From the NCBI GenBank assembly GCA_964544695.1, contig CAZJDB010000056.1, positions 1 to 55,639 on the forward strand: a stretch of DNA of 55,639 bases, in the 5' to 3' direction. This stretch comes from Dinghuibacter sp964544695 (GTDB taxonomy: Bacteria > Bacteroidota > Bacteroidia > Chitinophagales > Chitinophagaceae). Each line of letters begins with the position of its first letter. Position 1 is the first letter of the stretch. Of the stretch, positions 1 to 9,061 are shown piece by piece. The position numbers and the translations under genes are program-made. Under the pieces are notes generated by a model that saw only the letters and a list, made by a program, of their open reading frames with translations, was not told where the DNA came from and ran no database searches.

Positions 1-2661
1 TCTACAAAAGCAGTTTATACCAAAGGGCTGGTAGTAGGAAGTGTTCAATCAGGGAAAACAGGCAATTTTAACGCTGTTATAAATCGAGCAGTTGATGCAG
101 GTTATAACCTTGTAATTATTCTTTCCGGAATAATGGAAGATCTCCGCAGTCAAACGCAACTTCGCCTCGAAATGGATGTTATTGGAGAAGGGATCATAAA
201 TCTTCAAACAGAACAATCAGGAATTAAAGGGGTGGGTAAGGTTTCACGGTTTGGTGTTCAAGGCAATTCCGAAATCCCACAAGTCTTTTCAATCACATCA
301 TACAAATCCGATTTCAAAAAGCAGATTCAGGACGCTAATTTTTCTTTAAACCACAAAAATTTACTCGTCTGCAAAAAAAATACCGGAGTGCTGAAAAATC
401 TTTTAATCTGGTTGAGTGATTATCTTTCTGAAAACAAAGATCAGCATACCATACCTTTGCTAATTGTGGACGATGAGGCAGATAATGCTTCCCTTAATAA
501 CTTAGGACATAAAGGGCGGGAATATGCAAGCACTATTAATGGCCATATACGAGCAATACTGGAACTATTTTCCAGAAAAACCTATTTAGGTTATACAGCT
601 ACCCCTTTTGCCAATGTTTTGCAAGACCGAAACGATGAGGCAGAAGGTCAATGGATAATAAATTATAAGAGGAATGGTGAATTAGTTAATAAAAGATTTA
701 ACCAAGTCTCAAATATATTCCCTGACGACTTTATAGAACTCCTTGAAGCACCTTCAAATTATATAGGGGCGAAGCAAATTTTTGAAACTATCACTGATCC
801 AAATGTTAGAAAAATCCCGTTGGTAGAAATAGTCACCGATTCTCATAATTCTTTCCCAGCAAAAATAATTGATACTCAAAACGGGCCGAAAATTGCCTCC
901 CGACACGAAATTGAAACAGGCGCCAAAGGCCTGAGAGCCCCTAAAAAGGATGATCCCTTTCCTACATGTCTGCCTGAATCATTAAAAGATGCTCTGGAGT
1001 GCTTCATACTCGGTATAGCAATAAGGATGAAGCGAAGGCCTTTGATGGTAGGGTCAAAATTATATAATCCGCATAACACGATGCTGATTCATGTTTCCAG
1101 ATTAACAGACTGGCAAAACAGAACAAAAGACCTTGTTCAGAAAGAAGTTGATAAACTTCTTCAGAGGACTCAGGAATTGCCAACTTCTCCAGATTCAATT
1201 TATGCCCAGCTCGAAAAAACATGGAACAAATATTATGCTTCCATCGTAGATAATATCCGGACCTATTTACCAGACGGATACATAGATGAATTTCTATCAC
1301 CAATTTCATTCTCCGAAATAAAATCCCTTTTACCAAGTGCAGTGGAAGGCCTGGAAGTTAAAGCGATAAACAGTGTAACCAGGGAAAAACTAATCTATTC
1401 TACTGATGGAAGCGGAAACGGGAAAAAATATATAGCAATCGGTGGCAACCGGCTTTCCAGAGGATTTACACTTGAGGGTCTAACCATTAACTATTTCATT
1501 AGAAACACCAATTACGCTGATACTTTACTTCAAATGGGTCGATGGTTTGGGTATCGGCCAGGATATATTGATTGTTGTAAATTATTTACAACAATAGATG
1601 CAATTGAGAAGTTTGATGCAGCCACACGTACCATTGAAGAATTGGAATTAGAGTTCAAAAAAATGAACCGTCTCGGAAAAACTCCGGAAGATTTTATATT
1701 GCGAGTAAGGACTCATCATGGTGTACTAGAAATCACTCGCCCATCAATTCTTAAAAATACCGAAGTCGTAAACTGGTCATATCAGGACACCCTTGTTCAA
1801 ACAACACAATTTGAAATGGATGCATTGCGTATTTCAAATGCGTGGAATGATTTAAAACGGCAATTTCAAAAGTATGCCGCATTCACTAAACTATTTAATG
1901 ACTTTTATTTAATAGATACAGACACTATTGGTTTATTTGATTTCCTGGATTGCACTAATTCATTCTATAAATTCAGTGACCAGCTCAGCCATATAAAGGC
2001 CTTCATTAATATCTGTAATCATCAGGATAAGCTTAAAAATTGGCGGATCGCGATTAAGAGGACCGGTGAAGGTAAAATTCCTTTAACCTCCGACGAATCG
2101 GGTTTGCCAGGAGAAATTGAGCTTTCAAAAAGATCGGGCCCAGGACCAGCAAATGGCCATTACAGGAAAGAATTTTTGGAAAGCGGAATATTTACTGGAT
2201 CTGGCAAATCCGCAAATATAGTATCCTCTGGAAAAGATATGGCCTTATGGCTTGATTCGGAGGAAATTGAAAGGGCAGACCGTGAATTTATACAACAGAA
2301 AACCAAAGAAATATTAGAAAAAACGAGTGCCCTGGATAAATCTGAAGCAGAGAAAAAAGCCATGAAACTTACAAAGCCAGAACGTATCTACCGGGAAAAA
2401 ATGAGTGACAATAACGGTCTATTAGTTATTTATCTTATGGATTTGCGTGAGGTCTTCAAGGAAAGTGATGAAGAGTTAAAAAAAGCAAAAGTGGATCGAC
2501 GCATTGATGTAACAATTCCACTCATTGGATATGCAATTGGTTTCCCTCCAATGTCTGAAAATATAGGTGGAGTATATGTACGCGGGAAATATAATATTGA
2601 TGAAGATGAAGCAGAGTCAGAAGAATTTGATGAAGAAACACTAATTGCAGTTGACGACTAG
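1..2661 (+). CDS. Z1-domain ATPase of a defence operon (5' end outside window)
   Basis: The frame is open from the first base, so the start lies to the left; 886 residues are visible. A P-loop GSVQSGKT lies at bases 37-60. It is followed by a Walker B-like LLIVDDEAD near bases 460-480, an SF2 motif III-like YTATPF near 592-609, and GGNRLSRGFTLEG plus GRWFGYRPGY around 1441-1560. The GRWFGYR signature is characteristic of Z1-domain proteins. Z1 proteins are known next to cytosine methylases, Vsr-like nucleases and MORC/MutL-type ATPases in restriction-like defence loci (Iyer, Abhiman and Aravind 2008). The inferred role is an ATP-driven DNA-processing motor in anti-phage defence. The next gene starts 2 bp after the stop codon. 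The ATG at 133 is internal, since the P-loop precedes it. Base composition is AT-richer than the genes beyond 6300, suggesting horizontal transfer. Confidence 0.85.
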   Translation, partial: STKAVYTKGLVVGSVQSGKTGNFNAVINRAVDAGYNLVIILSGIMEDLRSQTQLRLEMDVIGEGIINLQTEQSGIKGVGKVSRFGVQGNSEIPQVFSITSYKSDFKKQIQDANFSLNHKNLLVCKKNTGVLKNLLIWLSDYLSENKDQHTIPLLIVDDEADNASLNNLGHKGREYASTINGHIRAILELFSRKTYLGYTATPFANVLQDRNDEAEGQWIINYKRNGELVNKRFNQVSNIFPDDFIELLEAPSNYIGAKQIFETITDPNVRKIPLVEIVTDSHNSFPAKIIDTQNGPKIASRHEIETGAKGLRAPKKDDPFPTCLPESLKDALECFILGIAIRMKRRPLMVGSKLYNPHNTMLIHVSRLTDWQNRTKDLVQKEVDKLLQRTQELPTSPDSIYAQLEKTWNKYYASIVDNIRTYLPDGYIDEFLSPISFSEIKSLLPSAVEGLEVKAINSVTREKLIYSTDGSGNGKKYIAIGGNRLSRGFTLEGLTINYFIRNTNYADTLLQMGRWFGYRPGYIDCCKLFTTIDAIEKFDAATRTIEELELEFKKMNRLGKTPEDFILRVRTHHGVLEITRPSILKNTEVVNWSYQDTLVQTTQFEMDALRISNAWNDLKRQFQKYAAFTKLFNDFYLIDTDTIGLFDFLDCTNSFYKFSDQLSHIKAFINICNHQDKLKNWRIAIKRTGEGKIPLTSDESGLPGEIELSKRSGPGPANGHYRKEFLESGIFTGSGKSANIVSSGKDMALWLDSEEIERADREFIQQKTKEILEKTSALDKSEAEKKAMKLTKPERIYREKMSDNNGLLVIYLMDLREVFKESDEELKKAKVDRRIDVTIPLIGYAIGFPPMSENIGGVYVRGKYNIDEDEAESEEFDEETLIAVDD

Positions 2662-2663
2662 CT

Positions 2664-3626
2664 ATGGATACGATCGAACTCGAAGCACGCTGGAAATTAA
2701 TCTCCCATACTGGGTTTATTAAATACCGCTTATTAAGGATCAGCCCAGTATGCATTCCTGAGCTTTATTTGGCATTGGATATAGAGGGCAATCGCTCTCT
2801 GGTCTTACAGGTTCCTGAAGACGTTGAAGTATTTTGCCCATCAATTAATTTGGAAAATCTAAGTATTGAATGGCATGATAAAAACAGGCTGGTAATCATT
2901 GGTCTACGTGAAGGATACTTTTCTGACTTATTTAATGAATTCGTCATTTCAATGTATAACCGTCTAAAAGATTGTATACTTCCCGATAAATACACCAATG
3001 AATTTATAAGTAATTTCAATAGATGGCGTCTTTTTTTTGATGTTCATTCATCAAATCAACTATCTGAAATCGAAATTAAAGGCCTATTTGGGGAACTTAT
3101 TGTCCTTCGTTGGTTCCTGTTAAGCGACTCAGTAAAAACCACTGATAGCATTCTTGAGGCATGGCAGGGACCCTACGGCCGGCCGCAAGATTTCATTTTT
3201 ATAAGTTATAATCTTGAGGTCAAAACAAAAAACACCGACGATACTTATATCCATATTTCAAGTGAATATCAGTTGCAGGTTGAATCAGGGAAGAAATTGC
3301 AATTAGGAGTTGTAAGTTTAAAAAATAGTGATGACAATACTACTTTGAATTATCTTATTTTAGAAATAAAAAAGATAATCCTATCTAACGGAGGTGACCT
3401 ATCAATATTTTTAAGGGCCATTTCCAGAACAGGTATAAACATTCATAATTTGGAGGAATACAATGATTTTAAATGGACCCCCCTAAGTATAACGCTATAT
3501 GATTGCGATGGGATTGAATTTCCAAAGATTATCCCGAGCCTAATCCATAAGAATATAGTCAATGTAAAATATAACCTTACTTTAATCGGTCTGAATCCAT
3601 TCATCATTCAAGAGGTAATTATATAA
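2664..3626 (+). CDS. PD-(D/E)XK motif nuclease (DUF4420-like)
   Basis: This 320-residue protein has a recognisable PD-(D/E)XK core: Glu144 in GELIVL, Asp176 in PQDFIF, and E185-V-K187 in LEVKTK, preceded by the conserved segment EIKGLFGELIVL. The order and spacing match the PF14390/DUF4420 nuclease family that accompanies Z1 and AIPR proteins. It probably cleaves DNA as the effector of the defence operon. The gene begins 2 bp after the Z1 stop and its stop TAA overlaps the next ATG by one base (TAATG), so the three genes are translationally linked. No membrane segment or signal peptide is visible. The substrate cannot be told from the sequence. Confidence 0.83.
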   Translation: MDTIELEARWKLISHTGFIKYRLLRISPVCIPELYLALDIEGNRSLVLQVPEDVEVFCPSINLENLSIEWHDKNRLVIIGLREGYFSDLFNEFVISMYNRLKDCILPDKYTNEFISNFNRWRLFFDVHSSNQLSEIEIKGLFGELIVLRWFLLSDSVKTTDSILEAWQGPYGRPQDFIFISYNLEVKTKNTDDTYIHISSEYQLQVESGKKLQLGVVSLKNSDDNTTLNYLILEIKKIILSNGGDLSIFLRAISRTGINIHNLEEYNDFKWTPLSITLYDCDGIEFPKIIPSLIHKNIVNVKYNLTLIGLNPFIIQEVII

Positions 3627-6040
3627 TGGAGCTCAAAGAACTTCTTTTATACAGGACACAGCTTTTGGACGACTGCCGTGATACTGATGGATATATTTCC
3701 GATGCAGGCTTTATTGATTATTGTCTTCCGTGGCTAAACGATACAAAACATATTGACTCAACAGATGTAACGGACATTTACGATCTTGTGGAAAATGGAG
3801 CAATAAAAATAAACGCCTATCTATATAATGAGTCAGGAGAACGACTACAATTATTCCTTGTAAACGAAGACAGCCTCAACCCTGGTGCCCTGGAAGAACA
3901 GCTTATGGTCACACAAAAATCTTTCTATGAGAAGCAAATGAGCAGAGTCCTAAATTTTTTTAAAAAATCAGTTAAGAAGCAGATTAATGAATTGTTACAA
4001 GACGCCAGCCCGGCATGGGTACTTACACATCAGCTTAGCACACCTACTTTTCTTGAACAAATTGATGTAGTAGAAATATTTCTCCTAAGCGCTACCGCTA
4101 CTGTAGAAACTCGGGGCGCATCACCATCTGGAAAAATGATTGAATTTGATGAGGAGTCAATCTCAGTTAGTTATACAATTAACAACCAGAAACGGACAAA
4201 AGACATACTAATAATAAAAAGGCTAATCGACCTTAATTTTCTCTATAATGTACACATTGCATCTGATGGCCGTTATCCATTGATAATTGATTTCACAATT
4301 CCCCCATTTCACCCTATTGCATACTTGCATGCTGCCAGTGAAGCTGACTTTGATTCATATCTTTGCGCCCTGCCTGCTACCCTTCTCGCGGACCTATATA
4401 AGAAGTATAGCAGCCGGTTGCTTGAAAAAAATGTTCGGTCATTTTTGCAACTTAAGGGAGTAAATAAGGGAATGCAGGATACAATTCGCAATGAGCCGGA
4501 AAAGTTTATTGCTTATAATAACGGCCTGACTATCACAGCAACATCGAATGAAATAACTGAATACAAGGGCGTCCGGTGTATTAAAACGCTATCTGATTTT
4601 CAGATTGTAAATGGAGGTCAGACTACAGCTACAATTTATTTCTCTCAAAAGGGTGGTCTATCCATTAACTCTATACAGGTAATGGCTAAAATTAATGTAG
4701 CTAAAAATGCCTCTGAAGAAGTTCTGGATGATCTTATTTCAAAAATAAGTACATTTTCAAATGCACAATCAAAGGTATCAAAGGTAGACCTTAGGGCTCG
4801 AAGTGCTCAGCTGATAAAACTAAAATCGCTTTCTGAAAGCGTGCTTACGATAAGTGGTAAAAAATGGTTTTTTGAAAGAGCAAAGGGTGAGTATGCTACA
4901 ATGATACGAATAAATAGTGCAAAAAAAAATCAGCTCGAAAAGACTTACCCCAAAGAAAGAAGGTTCACTAAAGAAGAACTTGCGAAATATTATTCAGCGT
5001 GGGGGGACAAACCTTATGCAGTCAAAAAAGGCGGCGAGAAAATTTTTCGCTTGTTTCTGGAAGAAATCTCCGGAGAAGGTAAAAGTAAAAAAATCATTTC
5101 AATTAATAGAAACTTTTATGAAGACCTTATTGCACGAATTATTTTATTTAGGAGCCTTGAAAAAATTTATGGCGCTGGAGGTAATTCCTTAGGGCAGCTT
5201 CGTTCTGCGGTTGTTCCTTATTCCATTTCGGCTCTCTATGAATTCACAACCGGAAATAAAAACTCCTTTAATTTCGATCTTTTAAAAATCTGGAAGACAG
5301 AGAAGCTAGATGAAGAGCTTCAAAAAATTTTCAAAGACCTAATGATCTTAATGAATAAATTAATAAAGAATTACAGTAAAAGTGATGATTTAGGTGAATA
5401 TTCCAAAAAACCAGAATTGTGGGAAGATATCGAAAGTTCTATAGAACTCAAAGATTTTATGAATGACCCCAGTCATCAGGGGATATTGAAACGATATTCT
5501 GTTTCACCTGAAGAATTAAAAAAACGTGAAAAAGAAATACAAGATACAAAACTATTAAACTTTGAACCCTTATTGGATGCCGCCTCTATATTCGACCGCG
5601 GGACTGCTTTTTACAGATCTATTATCGATCAAAGTAATTATGAATTGAAAGAGTCCGAGAAATTTAAACTCAATGAAATAATTTCTGCTATACATCAGCA
5701 AAAAATGATTGAGCCAAGCCATATAGCATTTGAAAAGGTACTAATTAGGAAATTAGCCAGTGAATATCCAGATTTATTATCAAACAGCTATCATTCAGAA
5801 ATGGTTCGAAATACAGTTAACTTCGTTATTAAAAAATATAACTCTGCTATTTCGGCTGAAAATAGTATTCTGGCCGTATTTGATGTTGTAAAAGAAATTG
5901 CAAAGAAAAAAGGTGTTATGTATTATTCGGTTTGGGGCGAGATTGGCAGAAGTCTAAAAAGTAATGAAATGCCTTCAATGCAGCATGTATTGCAAGCCTC
6001 GGAGTATTTAGCCGTTACAAATAACAATGACATTATTTAG
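3626..6040 (+). CDS. AIPR family abortive-infection protein
   Basis: This 804-residue protein has the AIPR (PF10592) hallmark block: NVRSFL at 269-274, FIAYNNGLT at 294-302 and IVNGGQTTATI at 327-337. The family was named from abortive phage-infection proteins; its biochemical activity is not firmly established. The C-terminal half (about 450-804) is lysine- and glutamate-rich and helical, without a recognised catalytic motif. The start overlaps the preceding stop by one base, so it is the last gene of the Z1-nuclease-AIPR operon. The operon ends before a hairpin at 6108-6142 and tRNA-Asp. The gene is AT-rich like its two partners. Confidence 0.85.
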   Translation: MELKELLLYRTQLLDDCRDTDGYISDAGFIDYCLPWLNDTKHIDSTDVTDIYDLVENGAIKINAYLYNESGERLQLFLVNEDSLNPGALEEQLMVTQKSFYEKQMSRVLNFFKKSVKKQINELLQDASPAWVLTHQLSTPTFLEQIDVVEIFLLSATATVETRGASPSGKMIEFDEESISVSYTINNQKRTKDILIIKRLIDLNFLYNVHIASDGRYPLIIDFTIPPFHPIAYLHAASEADFDSYLCALPATLLADLYKKYSSRLLEKNVRSFLQLKGVNKGMQDTIRNEPEKFIAYNNGLTITATSNEITEYKGVRCIKTLSDFQIVNGGQTTATIYFSQKGGLSINSIQVMAKINVAKNASEEVLDDLISKISTFSNAQSKVSKVDLRARSAQLIKLKSLSESVLTISGKKWFFERAKGEYATMIRINSAKKNQLEKTYPKERRFTKEELAKYYSAWGDKPYAVKKGGEKIFRLFLEEISGEGKSKKIISINRNFYEDLIARIILFRSLEKIYGAGGNSLGQLRSAVVPYSISALYEFTTGNKNSFNFDLLKIWKTEKLDEELQKIFKDLMILMNKLIKNYSKSDDLGEYSKKPELWEDIESSIELKDFMNDPSHQGILKRYSVSPEELKKREKEIQDTKLLNFEPLLDAASIFDRGTAFYRSIIDQSNYELKESEKFKLNEIISAIHQQKMIEPSHIAFEKVLIRKLASEYPDLLSNSYHSEMVRNTVNFVIKKYNSAISAENSILAVFDVVKEIAKKKGVMYYSVWGEIGRSLKSNEMPSMQHVLQASEYLAVTNNNDII

Positions 6041-6107
6041 TCCTACTCGGAACAGCTAATCATAGAGTTCAGGGAATTGTTTGTTTCTTTGAGGTTACCA
6101 GAAACAA

Positions 6108-6142
6108 AAAGCCCCGGAAATACTGACATTTCCAGGGGCTTT
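6108..6142 (-). terminator. Intrinsic terminator of tRNA-Asp, possibly shared with the AIPR operon
   Basis: A long inverted repeat has arms 6108-6121 and 6128-6142, with one bulged A at 6134 and the loop ACTGAC. Read on the minus strand, a T-run follows (CTTTTTG), as expected for termination of the tRNA-Asp transcript. On the plus strand the tail is only TTTAACT, so termination of the AIPR operon would be weaker. Confidence 0.75.
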
Positions 6143-6165
6143 AACTAAGTTGATTCATGCAGTTG

Positions 6166-6239
6166 CGGACCGGACGGGACTCGAACCCGCGACCTCCGCC
6201 GTGACAGGGCGGCATTCTAACCAACTGAACTACCGATCC
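6166..6239 (-). tRNA. tRNA-Asp (GTC)
   Basis: The minus strand folds as a full cloverleaf. Acceptor arms GGATCGG and CCGGTCC pair, the discriminator is G, and the anticodon loop CTGTCAC gives anticodon GTC. The T-arm carries GGTTCGAGTCC. CCA is not encoded. A TATCTTTG promoter lies 15 bp upstream and a terminator follows. The 3' end faces the AT-rich defence region, the usual geometry for an integration site. Confidence 0.95.
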
Positions 6240-6253
6240 AAAATATAGGAGTG

Positions 6254-6261
6254 CAAAGATA
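6254..6261 (-). promoter_or_regulatory. -7 box of the tRNA-Asp promoter
   Basis: On the minus strand this reads TATCTTTG, an exact match to the Bacteroidota -7 consensus TAnnTTTG. A TTTTG lies 18 bp upstream (6280-6284), matching the -33 element. The predicted start is about 10 bp before the tRNA. Confidence 0.7.
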
Positions 6262-6319
6262 AGGGTAAAACCCCCCCGACAAAAGAATTTCAACAGAATT
6301 TTTAGCCCCCGGAGGGACG

Positions 6320-6327
6320 TATCTTTG
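6320..6327 (+). promoter_or_regulatory. -7 box of the Gfo/Idh-sugar transferase operon
   Basis: TATCTTTG on the plus strand matches TAnnTTTG and lies 20 bp before the ATG at 6348. No clear -33 TTG is seen. With the tRNA-Asp promoter at 6254-6261 it forms a divergent pair. Confidence 0.65.
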
Positions 6328-6347
6328 ACCGACATAAATCCTTCAAG

Positions 6348-7322
6348 ATGATCAAAGTGGGCGTTTTTGGAGTCGGTCACCTGGGCAAGTTCCATCTGAA
6401 TACCTGGAAAAATATTGAGGGGGCGGAATTGATAGGATTTTACGATCCGAACGACGAAATGGCAATCCAGGTCGAAAAGGAATACAAAATAAAGAGATAC
6501 GCAGACGCGGCAGAGCTAACGGCAATGGCAGACGCCGTAGACATCGTTGCCCCCACGACCCACCACTTCGAGCTGACCAGCATGGCAATAAGAAAAGGAA
6601 AACACGTCTTCGTAGAAAAGCCCCTGGCCAGCACCATGGAGGAAGCCAAAGAAATCGTAAGCCTGACGCGAGAGGCCGGAATTAAGCTCCAGGTCGGCCA
6701 TATCGAACGCTTCAATCCCGCGCTGTTAAGCCTGAAAGGAACCCAATTGAACCCCATGTTTATCGAGGTGCACCGCCTGGCCCAGTTCAATCCCCGGGGG
6801 ACGGAGGTAAGTGTGATCCTGGACCTGATGATCCACGATATTGATATTATCCTGAACATGGTCAACAGCGACATCAGGTCGATTTCGGCCAATGGGGTGG
6901 CGGTGATGACGGATACGCCGGATATTGCCAACGTGCGCATCGAGTTTCACAACGGGTGCGTGGCGAACCTGACAAGCAGCCGGATCAGTATGAAGCGTAT
7001 GCGCAAGATGCGCCTCTTCCAGAAGGACGCCTATATCGGGATCGATTTCCTGGAAAAGAAAGCAGAGATCATCAAGATGGAGCCGGAGCCCCAAAAAGGC
7101 CAGTTTACTTTCGACATCGAAACGCCAGGAGGCAAACGGACCATCGCCATTGCCAACCCGGTAGTGCCGGAAGAAAACGCAATGCAACTTGAATTACAAT
7201 CTTTTATAAATTCAATTAGGTCGAATAAGCCCACGGCGGTCGGCGAAATGGACGGGTACCGGTCCATGGAGGTCGCCCACCAGATCATCCAAAAGATCCA
7301 GCGGAATCAGCCGGTACTATAG
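6348..7322 (+). CDS. Gfo/Idh/MocA family NAD(P)-dependent oxidoreductase
   Basis: This 324-residue protein opens with the dinucleotide-binding fold VGVFGVGHLGKFH (GxGxxG-type, residues 4-16). It then has the family signature VFVEKPLA near residues 86-93, where the lysine is catalytic in the family. The C-terminal alpha/beta domain includes the stretch around DLMIHDIDI, whose His and Asp are typical of sugar dehydrogenases. It probably oxidises or reduces a nucleotide sugar or cyclitol; the substrate is not readable. It heads a three-gene run with a sugar transferase 35 bp downstream and a FemAB-like gene, so a role in making a surface polysaccharide precursor is likely. The start ATG lies 20 bp after a TATCTTTG promoter box. 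Confidence 0.85.
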   Translation: MIKVGVFGVGHLGKFHLNTWKNIEGAELIGFYDPNDEMAIQVEKEYKIKRYADAAELTAMADAVDIVAPTTHHFELTSMAIRKGKHVFVEKPLASTMEEAKEIVSLTREAGIKLQVGHIERFNPALLSLKGTQLNPMFIEVHRLAQFNPRGTEVSVILDLMIHDIDIILNMVNSDIRSISANGVAVMTDTPDIANVRIEFHNGCVANLTSSRISMKRMRKMRLFQKDAYIGIDFLEKKAEIIKMEPEPQKGQFTFDIETPGGKRTIAIANPVVPEENAMQLELQSFINSIRSNKPTAVGEMDGYRSMEVAHQIIQKIQRNQPVL

Positions 7323-7357
7323 CATTTATTCATTAATTTTGGAGTATATCCAATGGC

Positions 7358-8146
7358 ATGAAAAATCGTCCTCACTTGGGGGTGCTTCTACTCATTTTAT
7401 TCTTCGGCGCAATAGCTGTTGCGGTTGCGTGTCTCCATATTAGCTTTTACATTCCATTGATTATCAGCGCAGTAGCGGTAAGTTTGACAGCGAAGAAAAG
7501 ATATGCCGTGGTGGCCATAGGCGGTCCAACCATCTGGGTAGACGGCCCTAAATCAGCAAAACGAGACTTAAAAGACCTCAAAAGAGGTATAGATATAGCC
7601 ATATCAACAATAGCCTTAGTAATCACCCTTCCCGCAATGGTTCTGATCGCCCTTGCCATCAAATTGACCACAAGGGGAGCCGTTCTGTACATACAGGAAC
7701 GTATCGGCGAAGGCAGCAAGCCTTTCCAAATGATCAAGTTCCGCTCCATGCACCTAAATGCGGAACCTGAAGGCCCCGCGCTTGCAAGGGTAAACGATCC
7801 CAGGATCACGAAGATCGGGCGGGCCTTGAGAAAAACGCGCCTGGACGAGCTGCCTCAATTATGGAATGTGCTAAAGGGAGATATGACCCTGGTGGGTCCC
7901 CGGCCCGAAAGGCAATATTTCATCGACCTCATTACCGAACGCGCCCCGAACTATGCCCGCCTTCAACGGTTGAAACCCGGTTTGACTTCTATGGGCATCG
8001 TCCGTTTCGGTTATGCGTCCACGGTGGAGGAGATGATCGACCGTCAGCGGCACGACCAATATTACTTCGAGAACAGGTCCCTGGCCCTGGACCTGTGCAT
8101 ACTCGCTGAAACCCTGGACGTCGTATTACGCCGGAAAGGGAAATGA
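7358..8146 (+). CDS. Polyprenyl-phosphate sugar-1-phosphate transferase (WcaJ/PglC-like initiating glycosyltransferase)
   Basis: The 262-residue protein has hydrophobic segments at about 8-45 and a membrane helix at about 78-103. The catalytic block follows: KFRSM at 127-131, RLDELPQLWNVLKGDMTLVG at 161-180, then PRPE. These are diagnostic for the bacterial sugar transferase family (PF02397). That family moves a sugar 1-phosphate from a UDP-sugar to undecaprenyl phosphate at the inner membrane, starting a surface glycan. The enzyme has the short membrane anchor of PglC-type rather than five-helix WbaP-type proteins. Its stop overlaps the next start (ATGA). The sugar specificity cannot be told. 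Confidence 0.9.
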   Translation: MKNRPHLGVLLLILFFGAIAVAVACLHISFYIPLIISAVAVSLTAKKRYAVVAIGGPTIWVDGPKSAKRDLKDLKRGIDIAISTIALVITLPAMVLIALAIKLTTRGAVLYIQERIGEGSKPFQMIKFRSMHLNAEPEGPALARVNDPRITKIGRALRKTRLDELPQLWNVLKGDMTLVGPRPERQYFIDLITERAPNYARLQRLKPGLTSMGIVRFGYASTVEEMIDRQRHDQYYFENRSLALDLCILAETLDVVLRRKGK

Positions 8147-9045
8147 GTATCCTTTATCTCCCATACGAAAAGATTGACTTCCAAAAATGGGACGCCTGCA
8201 TCGGGGGCGCCTCAAACGGCTCTGTGTATGCCCTTTCCACGTACCTCGATCACATGAGCCCGGGTTGGGATGCCCTCATACAGGACGATTACGAAGCCGT
8301 GATGCCCCTTACACACAAGAAGAAATGGGGCATCGAATACCTCTATCAGCCCCTGTTGACAGCAGAAGGAGGTATTTTTGGAAAAGCGTCCATCACGACA
8401 CCCCTCTTGAACGCTTTCCTTCAAGCGATCCCGACAAAGTATAAATTATGGGAATTCAGCCTGAATCGCGGCAACCTCATAGAAGGCAGCGATTTCCCCA
8501 TCTATAAAAGAATGAATTTCATATTGCCGCTCAACAAGCCATACGAAGACATCAGCGAAAAATACCGGAAAGATTTAAAGGCAAACCTGAAAAAAGCCGC
8601 TGAGGAGGAACTCGAATACCACAAAGCCACAGGTATAGATGCTGTCATCGGTCTCGCGGACCGAAAATTAAAATCGCTGACAAACCTTACAAACAAGGAT
8701 TATGAAAATTTCAAGGCGCTGACGCAAAAGCTGAATGCAAAAATCCGCGCGGTAAGGAATAAAAACGGAGCCATCCTGGCCTCCGGCGTATTTTTTTTCT
8801 CCCACGACAAAGCTTATTACGTCCTTGCGGGCAACCACGATGAAGGCCGAAAAACCGGCGCCTCCCACTTCCTGCTGGACCAATTCATCAAAGAATTCGC
8901 AAACACGAAAATTACCTTCGATTTCGAAGGAAGCGACCTGCCCAACCTGGCGATGTTCTACAAAGGATTCGGGGCAGAAGAGGCCCCCTATGCGGCAATC
9001 CGGCTCAATCGACTGCCGAAAGCGATTCGCTGGCTGAAAGGCTGA
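8143..9045 (+). CDS. FemAB/GNAT-like acyltransferase-fold protein
   Basis: This 300-residue soluble protein overlaps the sugar transferase by 4 bp. The segment RKDLKANLKKAAEE (about 143-156), the strand GVFFFSHDKAYYVLAG (about 211-226), then FDFEGSDLPNLAMFYKGFG near 265-284 resemble the second GNAT half of FemAB-like proteins. These transfer amino acids or acyl groups to cell-wall or glycan precursors. The coupling to an initiating glycosyltransferase suggests that it modifies the same lipid-linked glycan. This is a fold-level inference and no catalytic residue can be assigned. It converges on ispD with a 16-bp gap and no obvious terminator. Confidence 0.6.
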   Translation: MSILYLPYEKIDFQKWDACIGGASNGSVYALSTYLDHMSPGWDALIQDDYEAVMPLTHKKKWGIEYLYQPLLTAEGGIFGKASITTPLLNAFLQAIPTKYKLWEFSLNRGNLIEGSDFPIYKRMNFILPLNKPYEDISEKYRKDLKANLKKAAEEELEYHKATGIDAVIGLADRKLKSLTNLTNKDYENFKALTQKLNAKIRAVRNKNGAILASGVFFFSHDKAYYVLAGNHDEGRKTGASHFLLDQFIKEFANTKITFDFEGSDLPNLAMFYKGFGAEEAPYAAIRLNRLPKAIRWLKG

Positions 9046-9061
9046 CAGCGACCCGATCGGC

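Noticed and set aside
6726..7187. Minus-strand frame of 153 codons inside the Gfo/Idh gene
   Set aside because: It is a shadow of the oxidoreductase frame and has no recognisable motif or promoter.
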